Assembly: GCA_964514235.1 (NCBI GenBank)
Contig: CAZEPV010000001.1
Span: 132,180 to 196,179, forward strand
Length of the DNA stretch: 64,000 nt
Direction: 5' to 3'
DNA from: JAAYRQ01 sp035647235
GTDB lineage: Bacteria > Bacillota > Syntrophomonadia > Syntrophomonadales > Syntrophomonadaceae
Shown here: positions 16,929-25,349 of the stretch, piece by piece
Layout of the letters: each line of letters begins with the position of its first letter
Position numbering within the stretch: the first letter of the stretch is position 1
Program-made: the position numbers and the translations under genes
Notes under the pieces: generated by a model
The model's database searches: none
What the model was told of the DNA's origin: nothing
Seen by the model: the letters and a program-made list of their open reading frames with translations, nothing else

Positions 16929-17643
16929 TATAGCTACTGCTAATAGTACCAAAGTTATTGCTTTAGTTGGTAACCCGAACACAGGAAAAAGCACCATTTT
17001 TAACGCCTTAACTGGACTTAGACAACATACGGGTAATTGGCCAGGAAAAACGGTTATACAAGCACAGGGGGAATTTAGCTATAAGCAAAAGGATTTTTTA
17101 TTAGTAGATTTACCGGGTATTTATTCACTTTTTCCTCATTCACCCGATGAACAAGTGGCTCGGGATTTTTTATGTTTTGCCCATCCCGATATAACAATTG
17201 CAGTGGCAGATGCAACTTGTTTGGAAAGGAATCTTAGCTTGATTTTACAGATAATAGAAATTACTCCTAGGGTAGTATTGTGTGTCAATCTCATGGATGA
17301 GGCAAAACGCAAAAAGATAAAAATAGATATAAATTGTCTGGAAAGGGAATTAGGGATACCCGTTATTCCTACAGTGGCTCGTAATGGGGAAGGTATAAAG
17401 GAATTGAAGATTGTTTTAAACAATTTTACCCATAGGCAAGGGAACCCCACTCCCTATTATATTGATTATGGTAATTATATTGAAAAAAGGATTAAAAAAA
17501 TTGAAAGGCAACTTACGGCTTTTAATACAAGTAGGCTAATTAATCCCCGTTGGCTGGCCCTAAGGATTTTGGAGGAGGACAAAGATATAAATGAGGCCTT
17601 GAGATACTATTTTAATTGGGACGGCGAGGTGCAATGTCATTAA
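16891..17643 (+). CDS. feoB: FeoB N-terminal GTPase half (split FeoB)
   Basis: This is the cytosolic G-protein part of the ferrous iron transporter, 250 residues. G motifs: GNPNTGKST (G1, about 33), TGNWPGKTV (G2 region), DLPG (G3), NLMD (G4), ARNGEG (G5), then the helical GDI-like region up to WLALRILEEDKD. The frame ends at TAA 17641-17643, before the first membrane helix of a normal FeoB. The membrane part is the next ORF in another frame. I chose ATG 16891 because GAGGAGAG precedes it and overlaps the earlier ATG 16876. It belongs to an NWPG-type FeoB subgroup distinct from the NYPG-type copy at 31935-34049. Confidence 0.85.
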   Translation: MLGELQTLRKKFNIATANSTKVIALVGNPNTGKSTIFNALTGLRQHTGNWPGKTVIQAQGEFSYKQKDFLLVDLPGIYSLFPHSPDEQVARDFLCFAHPDITIAVADATCLERNLSLILQIIEITPRVVLCVNLMDEAKRKKIKIDINCLERELGIPVIPTVARNGEGIKELKIVLNNFTHRQGNPTPYYIDYGNYIEKRIKKIERQLTAFNTSRLINPRWLALRILEEDKDINEALRYYFNWDGEVQCH

Positions 17644-17665
17644 TAAAAGGGAGATATGGCCAGAA

Positions 17666-18994
17666 GTGGGCATAAGTGAGCAAATTATCAAAACTATATA
17701 TAATGAAGCGGAATCAATTGCTGATAAGGTTGTAGAAATAGGGCAGCTTAAAACAAACTGGGATGATAAGATAGATGGAATCTTAACTTCTAAATGGTTA
17801 GGTTTCCCCATTATGTTACTATTATTAGGGGTGGTATTTTGGATAACTATCATTGGGGCTAATTATCCGTCCCAAGCCTTGGCTAAGCTATTGTTTTGGG
17901 GGCAAGATCAACTAATTGTTTTTTTTTCCTGGTTATTAGCCCCCGAATGGTTGCAGGGATTTCTAGTATATGGCGTTTATCACGGTCTGGCTTGGGTGGT
18001 AGCGGTAATGTTACCCCCCATGGCCATATTCTTCCCTTTGTTTACCTTGCTTGAGGATGCAGGATACCTACCTAGGGTAGCCTTCAACTTAGATAACGCA
18101 TTTCGTAAAGCTGGAGCCCATGGTAAGCAAGCTTTGACTATGAGTATGGGGTTCGGTTGCAATGCAGCAGGTGTAACCGCATGTAGAATTATAGAATCAC
18201 CTCGCGAAAGGTTAATTGCCATTGTTACCAATAACTTTGTCCCATGCAATGGGAGATTTCCCACCCTAATTATTTTAGCGGGGATATTTTTAGGGGGCGC
18301 GGTGGCGGCGGCTTATAGTACCATGATAGCTGCTGCCGTTGTGGTAGGCTTAGTATTAATAGGTATTTTTACTACCTTACTAGTCTCATTTTTTTTATCC
18401 AAAACCCTATTAAGAGGCATACCTTCAAGTTTCACTTTGGAACTACCCCCCTACCGTAAACCCTTGGTAGGACAGGTAATTGTACGTTCCGTATTAGATC
18501 GGACTTTATTTGTATTGGCTAGGGCAGTAGTAGTTGCAGCACCTGCAGGTGGGATAATATGGGTAATGGCCAACAGCTATGTAGGTGGTATTACGCTTTT
18601 GGCTCAGTTTATTAATATCTTGGATCCTTTTGCGCGGGCTTTGGGTATGGATGGGGTAATATTATCTGCATTTATTTTGGGTTTGCCAGCCAACGAAATA
18701 GTTTTACCTATCATGATTATGGGCTACCTGGCCTCGGGAACTATGTTGGAATTAGACAGTCTTATGGCTCTAAAGACCCTATTAGTAGATGGGCAGGGTT
18801 GGACTTGGCTAACTGCTTTGTCGGTTATGTTATTTTCATTACTCCATTATCCATGTGCTACCACTCTAATTACAATTAATCGGGAAACGAAAAGCATAAA
18901 ATGGACCTTAATATCGGCCCTAATTCCTTTATTTATAGCCTGTTTAGTATGTTTTATCCTGGCCCAAGGAGTGAGATGGTTAGGGTTGGTTTGA
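17666..18994 (+). CDS. feoB: FeoB C-terminal membrane half (split FeoB)
   Basis: This 442-residue part holds the permease: two Gate domains and the FeoB_C core with about eight membrane helices. Seen are the motif SMGFGCNAAGVTACRI, a region NNFVPCNGRFPTL where other FeoBs have SCGAKLPVY, and a final LFSLLHYPCATTL. The GTG at 17666 has a poor ribosome site (GGGAG 12 bases away). Reading this frame upstream stays open to 17603, inside the GTPase ORF, so one base shift between about 17603 and 17641 would rejoin a full FeoB. It may be natural splitting, programmed frameshift, mutation or sequence error. The end overlaps the convergent repressor gene by 15 bases. Confidence 0.82.
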   Translation: MGISEQIIKTIYNEAESIADKVVEIGQLKTNWDDKIDGILTSKWLGFPIMLLLLGVVFWITIIGANYPSQALAKLLFWGQDQLIVFFSWLLAPEWLQGFLVYGVYHGLAWVVAVMLPPMAIFFPLFTLLEDAGYLPRVAFNLDNAFRKAGAHGKQALTMSMGFGCNAAGVTACRIIESPRERLIAIVTNNFVPCNGRFPTLIILAGIFLGGAVAAAYSTMIAAAVVVGLVLIGIFTTLLVSFFLSKTLLRGIPSSFTLELPPYRKPLVGQVIVRSVLDRTLFVLARAVVVAAPAGGIIWVMANSYVGGITLLAQFINILDPFARALGMDGVILSAFILGLPANEIVLPIMIMGYLASGTMLELDSLMALKTLLVDGQGWTWLTALSVMLFSLLHYPCATTLITINRETKSIKWTLISALIPLFIACLVCFILAQGVRWLGLV

Positions 18995-19435
18995 GTAGCC
19001 ATCAACTAAACCGATATTTTGCTTTTCCCGTATATAACTATGTTTTAAAAATTGGGTGTAACAATCGGGATTTACCTGCATGAAAGCTATTAAATGCTCA
19101 ATTACCTTTATGGTAGGGAGGCTTAAATAATGTTCCATAGCTTCAGCCTCCCTGCCTATATCGCATTTAGAGTTTAAAAGGATTAAAAAATCTTGTAAAA
19201 TCCGATTACGTTCTACCAAAAAATAGCCTAATTTTTCACCCTTGGAGGTAAGCAATAAGTCCTGATATTTTTCATAAATTAAGTATCCCTCAATACTTAG
19301 CCTACGAATAGCATTGTTTACCGAGGGCATAGTTACCTCGAGACAGTTGGCAATATCACTAACTCTTACAGTTTTGTTATCTAATGAAAAGCGGTATATT
19401 TCTTCTAAATAATCTTCTAAACTAGGTGATAGCAT
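18980..19435 (-). CDS. MntR/DtxR-type metal-dependent repressor
   Basis: This is a 151-residue two-domain transcriptional repressor without the SH3 domain, like MntR. An N-terminal winged helix (VRVSDIANCLEVTMPSVNNA, then IRRLSIEGYLIYEKYQDLLLT) is followed by the dimerisation and metal domain. Compared with Bacillus MntR, the metal ligands D8 and E11 (LEDYLEE) and the E-x-x-E-H set (EAMEH) are kept, but the H77 position is Asn (VERNRIL). Metal preference may therefore differ. It lies tail to tail with feoB1 and downstream of minC. Its target is probably the inverted repeat before feoA1. GGGGGT precedes ATG. Confidence 0.85.
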   Translation of the reverse strand: MLSPSLEDYLEEIYRFSLDNKTVRVSDIANCLEVTMPSVNNAIRRLSIEGYLIYEKYQDLLLTSKGEKLGYFLVERNRILQDFLILLNSKCDIGREAEAMEHYLSLPTIKVIEHLIAFMQVNPDCYTQFLKHSYIREKQNIGLVDGYSNQP

Positions 19436-19515
19436 ATTAATACCCCCTATTTAAAGCTATGATTATGTAGAGTTATTTATTTCTATAAGTATAAAAGGGG
19501 GGGGTATTGGTTAAA

Positions 19516-20121
19516 TTATCTTGAATATTTGGTTTTGGAAAATTTAGCTTTGGGGTTATACTGTGTAACACAAATATTTTGACCATCAAAATAAGCGATT
19601 TCTGGCACATATGCCTTACTATCATTAGCTGGGGCCCGCGAAAAGTTATCTGCAATCCTAATCTGTCCTGGGGATAAATTGAGGGCAAAAACCATACTAT
19701 CTTTATTGCCGAAGCAGCCTGCGTGTACTATGCCTTCCAATTTACCTAATACTATTATATCATCTACAGCGGCTATTTCAGCGCTTTCGTGTACATCACC
19801 CCAGATTATTAAGGAGCCCTCGGAACGTATCTTTTGGCCACTTCTTACATTACGGTAAACAAATAAGTCGGGTTTAGTCTTAGTTGTATTTGTTTCAGTA
19901 TTATTCAATACCATGCCATAATTAAGGCAAATCTTTTGTAGCTCTAATATTTCTTCATGTTCTAGCTTAGCTAGCCCCTTACCGCGGAATAGTACTTGGG
20001 AACCTTTGAATAAATCAATGTTTTTTGTTATTCTGTCCTCTAAAATCCTAGCATAATCGGCAAAAGAACCCGGGCCAAAAACTATGACTAAATTGCCATT
20101 AATACCCTTGATTTTTATCAT
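19516..20121 (-). CDS. minC: septum site-determining protein MinC
   Basis: This is a 201-residue FtsZ-assembly inhibitor that keeps division at mid-cell. The N-terminal domain (MIKIKGINGNLVIVFGPG) is followed by a linker rich in Thr/Asn. The C-terminal beta-helix has FVYRNVRSGQKIRSEGSLII, then GDVHESAEIAAVDDIIVLG and AGCFGNKDSMVFAL, containing the RSGQ motif that contacts MinD. It is the last gene of minD-minE-minC, starting 9 bases after minE. In most bacteria minC precedes minD, so the order is unusual. Confidence 0.9.
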   Translation of the reverse strand: MIKIKGINGNLVIVFGPGSFADYARILEDRITKNIDLFKGSQVLFRGKGLAKLEHEEILELQKICLNYGMVLNNTETNTTKTKPDLFVYRNVRSGQKIRSEGSLIIWGDVHESAEIAAVDDIIVLGKLEGIVHAGCFGNKDSMVFALNLSPGQIRIADNFSRAPANDSKAYVPEIAYFDGQNICVTQYNPKAKFSKTKYSR

Positions 20122-20130
20122 TTTTGTTAA

Positions 20131-20382
20131 TTACCTACCTTTGAGCGGAATATTAATATCTAATGCAGATTGGCGACCTTGGGAAATAAGGGTAACCTCG
20201 GGTGTCCCTTCAACATCTACATGTTTTTTAATTACTTCCATTATTTCTTCCTTTAATGTCTCCATTAGCTCATTTGAAGCCCCAATTCTATCGTGGGTTA
20301 AGACCAAGCGTAGACGATTATTGGCCTGTGTCCGACTAGAAGATGATTCTCTATTATACAGTTTTTTCAGTAAGTCAAGCAT
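20131..20382 (-). CDS. minE: cell division topological specificity factor MinE
   Basis: This is an 83-residue MinE that stimulates the MinD ATPase and drives pole-to-pole oscillation. Features: N-terminal amphipathic MLDLLKKLYNRESSSS, the anti-MinCD helix RLRLVLTHDRIGASNELMET, and the C-terminal topological domain (VIKKHVDVEGTPEVTLIS). It starts 11 bases after minD. Presence of MinE, rather than only DivIVA-MinJ, indicates an oscillating Min system. Confidence 0.93.
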   Translation of the reverse strand: MLDLLKKLYNRESSSSRTQANNRLRLVLTHDRIGASNELMETLKEEIMEVIKKHVDVEGTPEVTLISQGRQSALDINIPLKGR

Positions 20383-20393
20383 CAGTTTCCTCC

Positions 20394-21206
20394 TTATCTT
20401 CCACCAAAAATATTACGGATTCTGTGCCAGAATGAAGTATCTTCCTCAAAATTAGTTATTTCAACTTGCTGACCTGCGATGCGCTGAGCAATATTGTGGA
20501 ATGCTTTGGCTGCGCTAGAATGCTCATTTAAAATAATAGGTTCACCTTTATTGGTGGAAATTATCACATTACTATCTTCGGGCACTACCCCGATTAGTTC
20601 TATACACAAGTGCTCTACTAAATCTTCTACACTCAACATGTTATCGGCTTTGACCATATCCGGCCGAATTCTGTTAACTACTAACTGGATATCATTCAGA
20701 TTAGCTGATTCTAACATGCCAATTATTCTATCAGCATCCCTTACTGCAGATACTTCTGGATTAGTTATGACGAGTGCCCGCTGGGCAGCAGCAATTGCGT
20801 TTTTAAAACCTTGCTCAATCCCTGCAGGGCTATCAACAAATATAAAATCAAATTCGGGTTTTAGTTGATCACATAATTCTATTACCTGTTCGGGAGTTAT
20901 TTCATCCTTATTCCGAGTTTGTGCGGCAGGAAGCATATAAAGGTGGGGGAAACGCTTATCTTTTACTAAAGCCTGTTTTAAAGTACATTCACCTTCTATA
21001 ACCTGAACAATATCATAAATAACGCGATTTTCGAGGCCTAGGATTAGGTCGAGCTTTTTAAGGCCAATATCTAAATCGAGTACTACTACCTTATAACCCA
21101 TACTGGCCAAAGAAGTACTAACATTAGCTGCCGTAGTCGTTTTGCCTACCCCTCCTTTGCCAGATGTAATTACAATAACTTGACCTTGTCCTTGATTTTG
21201 TTCCAT
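20394..21206 (-). CDS. minD: septum site-determining ATPase MinD
   Basis: This is a 270-residue deviant Walker ATPase. The P-loop is VITSGKGGVGKTTTAANVS (about residue 10), with switch I/II regions including DLDIGLKKLDLILGLENR and VDSPAGIEQGF. The C-terminal membrane-targeting amphipathic helix is SFWHRIRNIFGG. It recruits MinC and MinE at the membrane. It is the first gene of the operon, with AAGGGAGGG upstream of ATG. The G-L-E-N-R stretch is typical of MinD as opposed to ParA. Confidence 0.95.
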   Translation of the reverse strand: MEQNQGQGQVIVITSGKGGVGKTTTAANVSTSLASMGYKVVVLDLDIGLKKLDLILGLENRVIYDIVQVIEGECTLKQALVKDKRFPHLYMLPAAQTRNKDEITPEQVIELCDQLKPEFDFIFVDSPAGIEQGFKNAIAAAQRALVITNPEVSAVRDADRIIGMLESANLNDIQLVVNRIRPDMVKADNMLSVEDLVEHLCIELIGVVPEDSNVIISTNKGEPIILNEHSSAAKAFHNIAQRIAGQQVEITNFEEDTSFWHRIRNIFGGR

Positions 21207-21526
21207 TAAAAAGGCCCTCCCTTAAGTTCATTCTTAATAAGACAAGTTCTTTTAAAATTTTTAACTATATCTAATTGTAGAACATTTTTTACGGTGAATA
21301 AACTAATATTTATGTAAAATGAATGAATTTTTTAAAAAATGTCCCTAAAAACATTTACATGAGTCCTGGGGAGGACTCATGTAAAGAGGGAATGTGATGG
21401 AATTTATGTTTATATTTTGGGGGGTGAAGGTACTAGTAATATATCATATATTTATCTTTGTTGCAATACTCTGAATATTAAAAATTTTGAATCTGGTCAT
21501 AAAAGATCTTTATACCCAGATTTTCA
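21207..21526. other. intergenic region between the small helical genes and minD, with a perfect inverted repeat
   Basis: This stretch of about 320 bases has no gene I can support. Its one clear feature is the 14-bp perfect inverted repeat at 21354-21385. The minD promoter should lie between 21210 and 21350, but no strong consensus is seen. Confidence 0.5.
21354..21385 (-). terminator. 14-bp perfect inverted repeat, probable terminator for the minus-strand genes upstream of minD
   Basis: The arms 21354-21367 and 21372-21385 are perfectly complementary with a GGGG/CCCC loop. On the minus strand the stem is followed by TGTTTTTA. It lies between the small helical genes and minD and would end their transcript. 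Confidence 0.55.
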
Positions 21527-21655
21527 TTATAACCTACCTTTTCCTTTAGGGCTTTTGAACGCATATTTGGCTGGTTCAACCTGTAAAAAATCTTCTATTC
21601 CTTTTACTATTTCGTCTATAGCTTTACTGAATTCTTTATCTCTTTCTAGCATCAT
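21527..21655 (-). CDS. hypothetical 42-residue helical protein
   Basis: This short ORF starts ATGATG with GGGGAAG five bases upstream and lies 34 bases after the 195-residue gene. The product is highly charged and helical (MMLERDKEFSKAIDEIVKGI, then EDFLQVEPAKYAFKSPKGKG, then RL). The frame is open somewhat further upstream, but without a standard start. The composition is protein-like rather than random. I recognise no family. It is probably co-transcribed with the upstream gene. Confidence 0.45.
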   Translation of the reverse strand: MMLERDKEFSKAIDEIVKGIEDFLQVEPAKYAFKSPKGKGRL

Positions 21656-21689
21656 ATCTTCCCCTTCGGAATCAATTTTGAATCTAATT

Positions 21690-22268
21690 TTAATGATTAA
21701 ATTCTAAGTCATTACTTCCTACATCAATTATTTCAGCCATAACTAAAAATGCTTTGCGAATGTCTCCTTCTGGATAAAGTTTAGCCAAGCGTGAATAAAG
21801 TTCACTAGAATTATTCCTAAGTTCCATACTTATATCAAAAATTTCATTACTGTCTGCATTTAAATAGTATTCACCAAGTTCTATGTCATTATAGATAGTT
21901 TGAATTTTGGTAATATAGTTTTCAATGTTCCTTTTTATAAGTAATTGGGTCTTGGCAACTTTCTTTTTGATAGAATCATGGTTGAGGACCTTACCTTGCT
22001 TCTGATAAAATTCCCCCATCTCAGTATTAAGTGTAAATAATAAGTAATCAGTTAAAGACGTATTATCCCGCTCATATTGTTTTTGAAAATACTGGATGGT
22101 TTCTAGGGCAGATTCCCTTTGGCAGTTATTCAATTCCTTATAGATTGTAATTATCATTTCTTGCATATCGATGCCAAATTGAATTGCCTCACTGGCCGAA
22201 AAGGGATAGTCCCATGTTTTCCCTATTGTACTGGTTAAATTTCTTCTAATAATTGTAGCTGTAGTCAT
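21690..22268 (-). CDS. hypothetical helical protein, ferritin/rubrerythrin-like in composition
   Basis: This is a 192-residue, almost all-helical acidic protein without signal or membrane segments. Repeated helix patterns such as IQFGIDMQEMIITIYKELNN and YYLNADSNEIFDISMELRNN suggest a four-helix bundle, as in rubrerythrin-like or DUF-type ferritin folds, but the E-x-x-H iron ligands are not evident. I chose ATG 22268 because AAAGGAG lies 8 bases upstream and overlaps the GTG at 22277. Function unknown. It precedes the min operon and is followed by a 42-residue ORF. Confidence 0.65.
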   Translation of the reverse strand: MTTATIIRRNLTSTIGKTWDYPFSASEAIQFGIDMQEMIITIYKELNNCQRESALETIQYFQKQYERDNTSLTDYLLFTLNTEMGEFYQKQGKVLNHDSIKKKVAKTQLLIKRNIENYITKIQTIYNDIELGEYYLNADSNEIFDISMELRNNSSELYSRLAKLYPEGDIRKAFLVMAEIIDVGSNDLEFNH

Positions 22269-22578
22269 ATTTAACACTCCTTTCTATAAATCCTTTGATT
22301 CGAATTTTTTTCTTAACCTCACGCTCTTTTTACTGTCAACTAGATTGTACTATTTTTCACAACCCTATTCAACCCCCGTAGGGGCAAGACTTATTTATGA
22401 TTGGGCATAAATTTAACTTATCTAAAAAAATAGCCAATAGAAATCGTATTAATATCATTAGCTTTTATTAATCTACAATTAATATACGAGCCATTAAATT
22501 CCGTAGTTTAACTAATTGACGTCAACTTTTACTTATGTAATAATTGGAACAATAAAAGCCTTTAGATGGAGGGATAGA
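22269..22578. other. divergent intergenic region between the helical protein and acyl-CoA dehydrogenase genes
   Basis: About 310 bases with no supported gene. It must hold both divergent promoters. A CCCCCGTAGGGG near 22373 is a small inverted repeat with no T run. Confidence 0.4.
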
Positions 22579-24279
22579 ATGATGCTATTAAACCCAAAGA
22601 AGTATGGAAATCCATTTCGGGATCAAGAGACTAATGACTTATTCCGAAGAACGATAGACTTTTTTGAAAATAAGGGTCTACAAAGTATTAAAGAAGATGA
22701 TGAGGATTTACGTTGGTGTGACGATTTTTTACAATTTAATCAAGAGGCTGGTGCCTATGCCAAGCTTCTAACACCTGCTGGTTATGGTGATCCCGATGCA
22801 CGTTTCGATATGAATAGGATTGCCCAATTCAATGAAATCCTGGCTTTCTATGGACTATCTTACCAGTATAACTATCAGGTATCAATTTTGGGATTAGGTC
22901 CTATATGGATGGGTGATAATGAAGAAGTTAAGCATAAAACTGGCCAACTTCTAAAAGAAGGGGGCATTTTCGCCTTTGGTTTATCGGAAAAAGAGCACGG
23001 TGCGGACCTATATTCTAATGAAATGAAGCTAATCGTTAAGGATGATGGTACATATTCAGCAGATGGAGATAAATATTATATTGGTAATGGAAACAAAGCG
23101 GCTTTAGTATCCACTTCAGGTAAATTAAGCGACACAGGTGAAGATGTGTTTTTTGTAGTGGAAAGTGAGCATCCTAATTATGAATGTATAAAAAAGATTA
23201 ATACGTCTGGAAATAGACCAGCTTATGTCGCTGAATATTCCCTGCATAATTATCCCATTACCGAAAAGGACGTTTTAACCAAAGGGAAAAGGGCCTGGGA
23301 TTCAGCCTTGAATACTATTAATGTAGGGAAATTTCAATTAGGGTTTGCTTCTATTGGTATTTGTACCCATGCTTTTTATGAAGCTATTAACCATGCCCAT
23401 AACCGTTATTTATATGGGGATAGGGTTACTAAGTTTCCGCATATTAGAAAACTATTTACCGAATCTTATGTGAGATTAGTGGCCATGAGACTATATGCTT
23501 TGAGAGCCATTGACTACTTTCGTTCGGCTAGTGATGATGACAGAAGGTATTTGTTGTATAATCCCATTCAAAAAATGAAAGTTACTACCCAGGGTATGAA
23601 AGTAGTAGATATGTTATTAGATATCATTGCTGCTAAAGGGTTTGAGCAAGATACTTATATGGAAATGGCCATCAGGGATGTAGGCATGATACCCCGCCTA
23701 GAAGGAACTACCCATGTAAATATGGCTTTGGTAATCAAGTTTATGGAAAATTATTTGTTTAATAATGTTGAATTCGCGGATCTGCCTACCCGAGATGACA
23801 TAGCCAATGATGATTATATACTTAATCAAAAGGCTGGTAGTCTAAGAGGAGTAAAATTCCCCGATTATATGAGGGCCTATACAGGCATTACTACAGCTAA
23901 TATTGAAGTTTTTAAAGAGCAAATTGAAGTCTTCAGGGACTTTCTGGCTAATGCAACCCCTGATGCAGAGCAAGCTAAGAATGTTGATTATATGCTGGCT
24001 ATAGGCGAAGTTTTTACTATGATTGCCTATGCCCAACTCATCTTAGAAAATGCCAAGGTGCGCGGGATTGCTCTAGAAGTAGTAGACGAAATCTTTAATT
24101 TTATCGTACGGGATACCTCAGCTTATGCCCTAGCCATATTATCAAACTTTAAGAATAGTGAAAAACAAAGCGACATTTTAATGAAACTTATCAGGATTCC
24201 TGTCAATTCGGATAATAATGAAAGGGTCTGGAATGACCATGTTTTACCCTTGTATGATACTTATAGAATGAATGATTAA
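22579..24279 (+). CDS. acyl-CoA dehydrogenase, large variant
   Basis: This is an FAD-dependent acyl-CoA dehydrogenase of 566 residues, about 190 longer than the usual 380. The middle domain has FGLSEKEHGADLYSNEM (FAD and substrate loop) and the C-terminal domain has IPRLEGTTHVNMALV, containing the EGT motif with the catalytic Glu position. An extra C-terminal helical domain of about 130 residues resembles long ACADs such as AidB or ACAD10-like types. It would oxidise acyl-CoA to enoyl-CoA, feeding the crotonases and hbd. I chose ATG 22579 because GGAGGG precedes it. The electron acceptor is probably ETF, not encoded here. Confidence 0.85.
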   Translation: MMLLNPKKYGNPFRDQETNDLFRRTIDFFENKGLQSIKEDDEDLRWCDDFLQFNQEAGAYAKLLTPAGYGDPDARFDMNRIAQFNEILAFYGLSYQYNYQVSILGLGPIWMGDNEEVKHKTGQLLKEGGIFAFGLSEKEHGADLYSNEMKLIVKDDGTYSADGDKYYIGNGNKAALVSTSGKLSDTGEDVFFVVESEHPNYECIKKINTSGNRPAYVAEYSLHNYPITEKDVLTKGKRAWDSALNTINVGKFQLGFASIGICTHAFYEAINHAHNRYLYGDRVTKFPHIRKLFTESYVRLVAMRLYALRAIDYFRSASDDDRRYLLYNPIQKMKVTTQGMKVVDMLLDIIAAKGFEQDTYMEMAIRDVGMIPRLEGTTHVNMALVIKFMENYLFNNVEFADLPTRDDIANDDYILNQKAGSLRGVKFPDYMRAYTGITTANIEVFKEQIEVFRDFLANATPDAEQAKNVDYMLAIGEVFTMIAYAQLILENAKVRGIALEVVDEIFNFIVRDTSAYALAILSNFKNSEKQSDILMKLIRIPVNSDNNERVWNDHVLPLYDTYRMND

Positions 24280-24323
24280 TTTTACCATGCTAAAACATTT
24301 AGGCAGCAGTGTCTACCATACTT

Positions 24324-24357
24324 AAAAAAAAAGCGGGGTTTTATCCCTGCTTTTTTA
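24324..24357 (+). terminator. terminator after the acyl-CoA dehydrogenase gene
   Basis: An A-tract and AGCGGGG pair with CCCTGCT and a T-tract (one G-T pair), with a TTTTAT loop and six T. Confidence 0.85.
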
Positions 24358-24437
24358 TTTACTTATTTACTATCCTAGTATATTATATAGCTTGTAGCAA
24401 ATGAATTCAGAATATTTGCACTAATAGGAGGAGTATT

Positions 24438-25280
24438 ATGAATAGGTATATAATAACCGATAGTACAGCGTATTTAGATCAAGCTACTTTAAAGGAAAAA
24501 GGAATTATAGTAATCCCACTTAATGTCCACATTAAAGACCAATCCTATCAAGAAGGCATCGATATTTCCAATTCAGATTATTACCATATCCTAAAATCAG
24601 AGCCGATTTTCCCTACGACTTCTCAGCCTGCTTCGGGTGATTTTTTACAAGTGTTTGATAAGATGCAAGTAGGTGATGAAGCCCTCATTATCACATTATC
24701 AGCCAAATTATCAGGTACTATGCAGTCTGCCCAAATTGCTCGGGAAATGAGTAATTATAGCGACAAAATTTTCATTCATGATTCCAAATCTGCGGCAGCG
24801 GGCATGGCATTTCAAGTGCTAAAGGCCCACGATTTATTAAAAGCTGGCTGGGATATGGCTAGTGTTGTTCGAGAATTAGAGGGGATGCGGGAAAGGGTAA
24901 GGATATTTTTCATGGTTAGTGATTTGGAGTATTTAGCTCGGGGTGGCAGGATAGGTAAAGCTGCTAAGTATTTAGGTAATATATTGCAATTAAAACCTAT
25001 TCTTTGGGTGGATGATGGTGAAATAAACCTTTTTGATAAGGTACGAAGTAGACAGAAAGCCATTAAATCTCTGATAAGCCAAGTGGAAGAAGCCCAGGGT
25101 AGCTTAGAAGCAGTTACTGTCATAGGTATTGATGCCCAGGAAGAAGCTAGAAATCTACAAGAGACCCTGCAAGAAAGATTTACTATACCAGTTGGAATTT
25201 CTGAAGCAGGCCCCGTTATTGGTAGCCACATAGGTTCTGGGGGCTTAGGGGTAGCCTTTGTTAAATCCAAGATTGATTAA
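24438..25280 (+). CDS. DegV family fatty-acid-binding protein
   Basis: This is a 280-residue DegV protein. The hallmarks are YIITDSTAYLDQ at the N-terminus, FPTTSQPASGDF (about 55), SAKLSGTMQSAQ and the C-terminal GPVIGSHIGSGGLGVAFV. DegV/FakB proteins bind a fatty acid and present it to the FakA kinase. No fakA gene is adjacent, so the role here is by family only. GGAGGAG lies six bases before ATG. Confidence 0.93.
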   Translation: MNRYIITDSTAYLDQATLKEKGIIVIPLNVHIKDQSYQEGIDISNSDYYHILKSEPIFPTTSQPASGDFLQVFDKMQVGDEALIITLSAKLSGTMQSAQIAREMSNYSDKIFIHDSKSAAAGMAFQVLKAHDLLKAGWDMASVVRELEGMRERVRIFFMVSDLEYLARGGRIGKAAKYLGNILQLKPILWVDDGEINLFDKVRSRQKAIKSLISQVEEAQGSLEAVTVIGIDAQEEARNLQETLQERFTIPVGISEAGPVIGSHIGSGGLGVAFVKSKID

Positions 25281-25349
25281 GTTTTTGCCTCCATTCCATA
25301 AGCATGATGTATAATGGACTAGTAAATGTTTTTGGGGAGGCATAACTTA

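Noticed and set aside
21417..21707. Plus-strand ORF of 96 codons
   Set aside because: It runs opposite the small minus-strand gene at 21527-21655 and the end of the next one. Its product looks like antisense text, and the inverted repeat precedes it.
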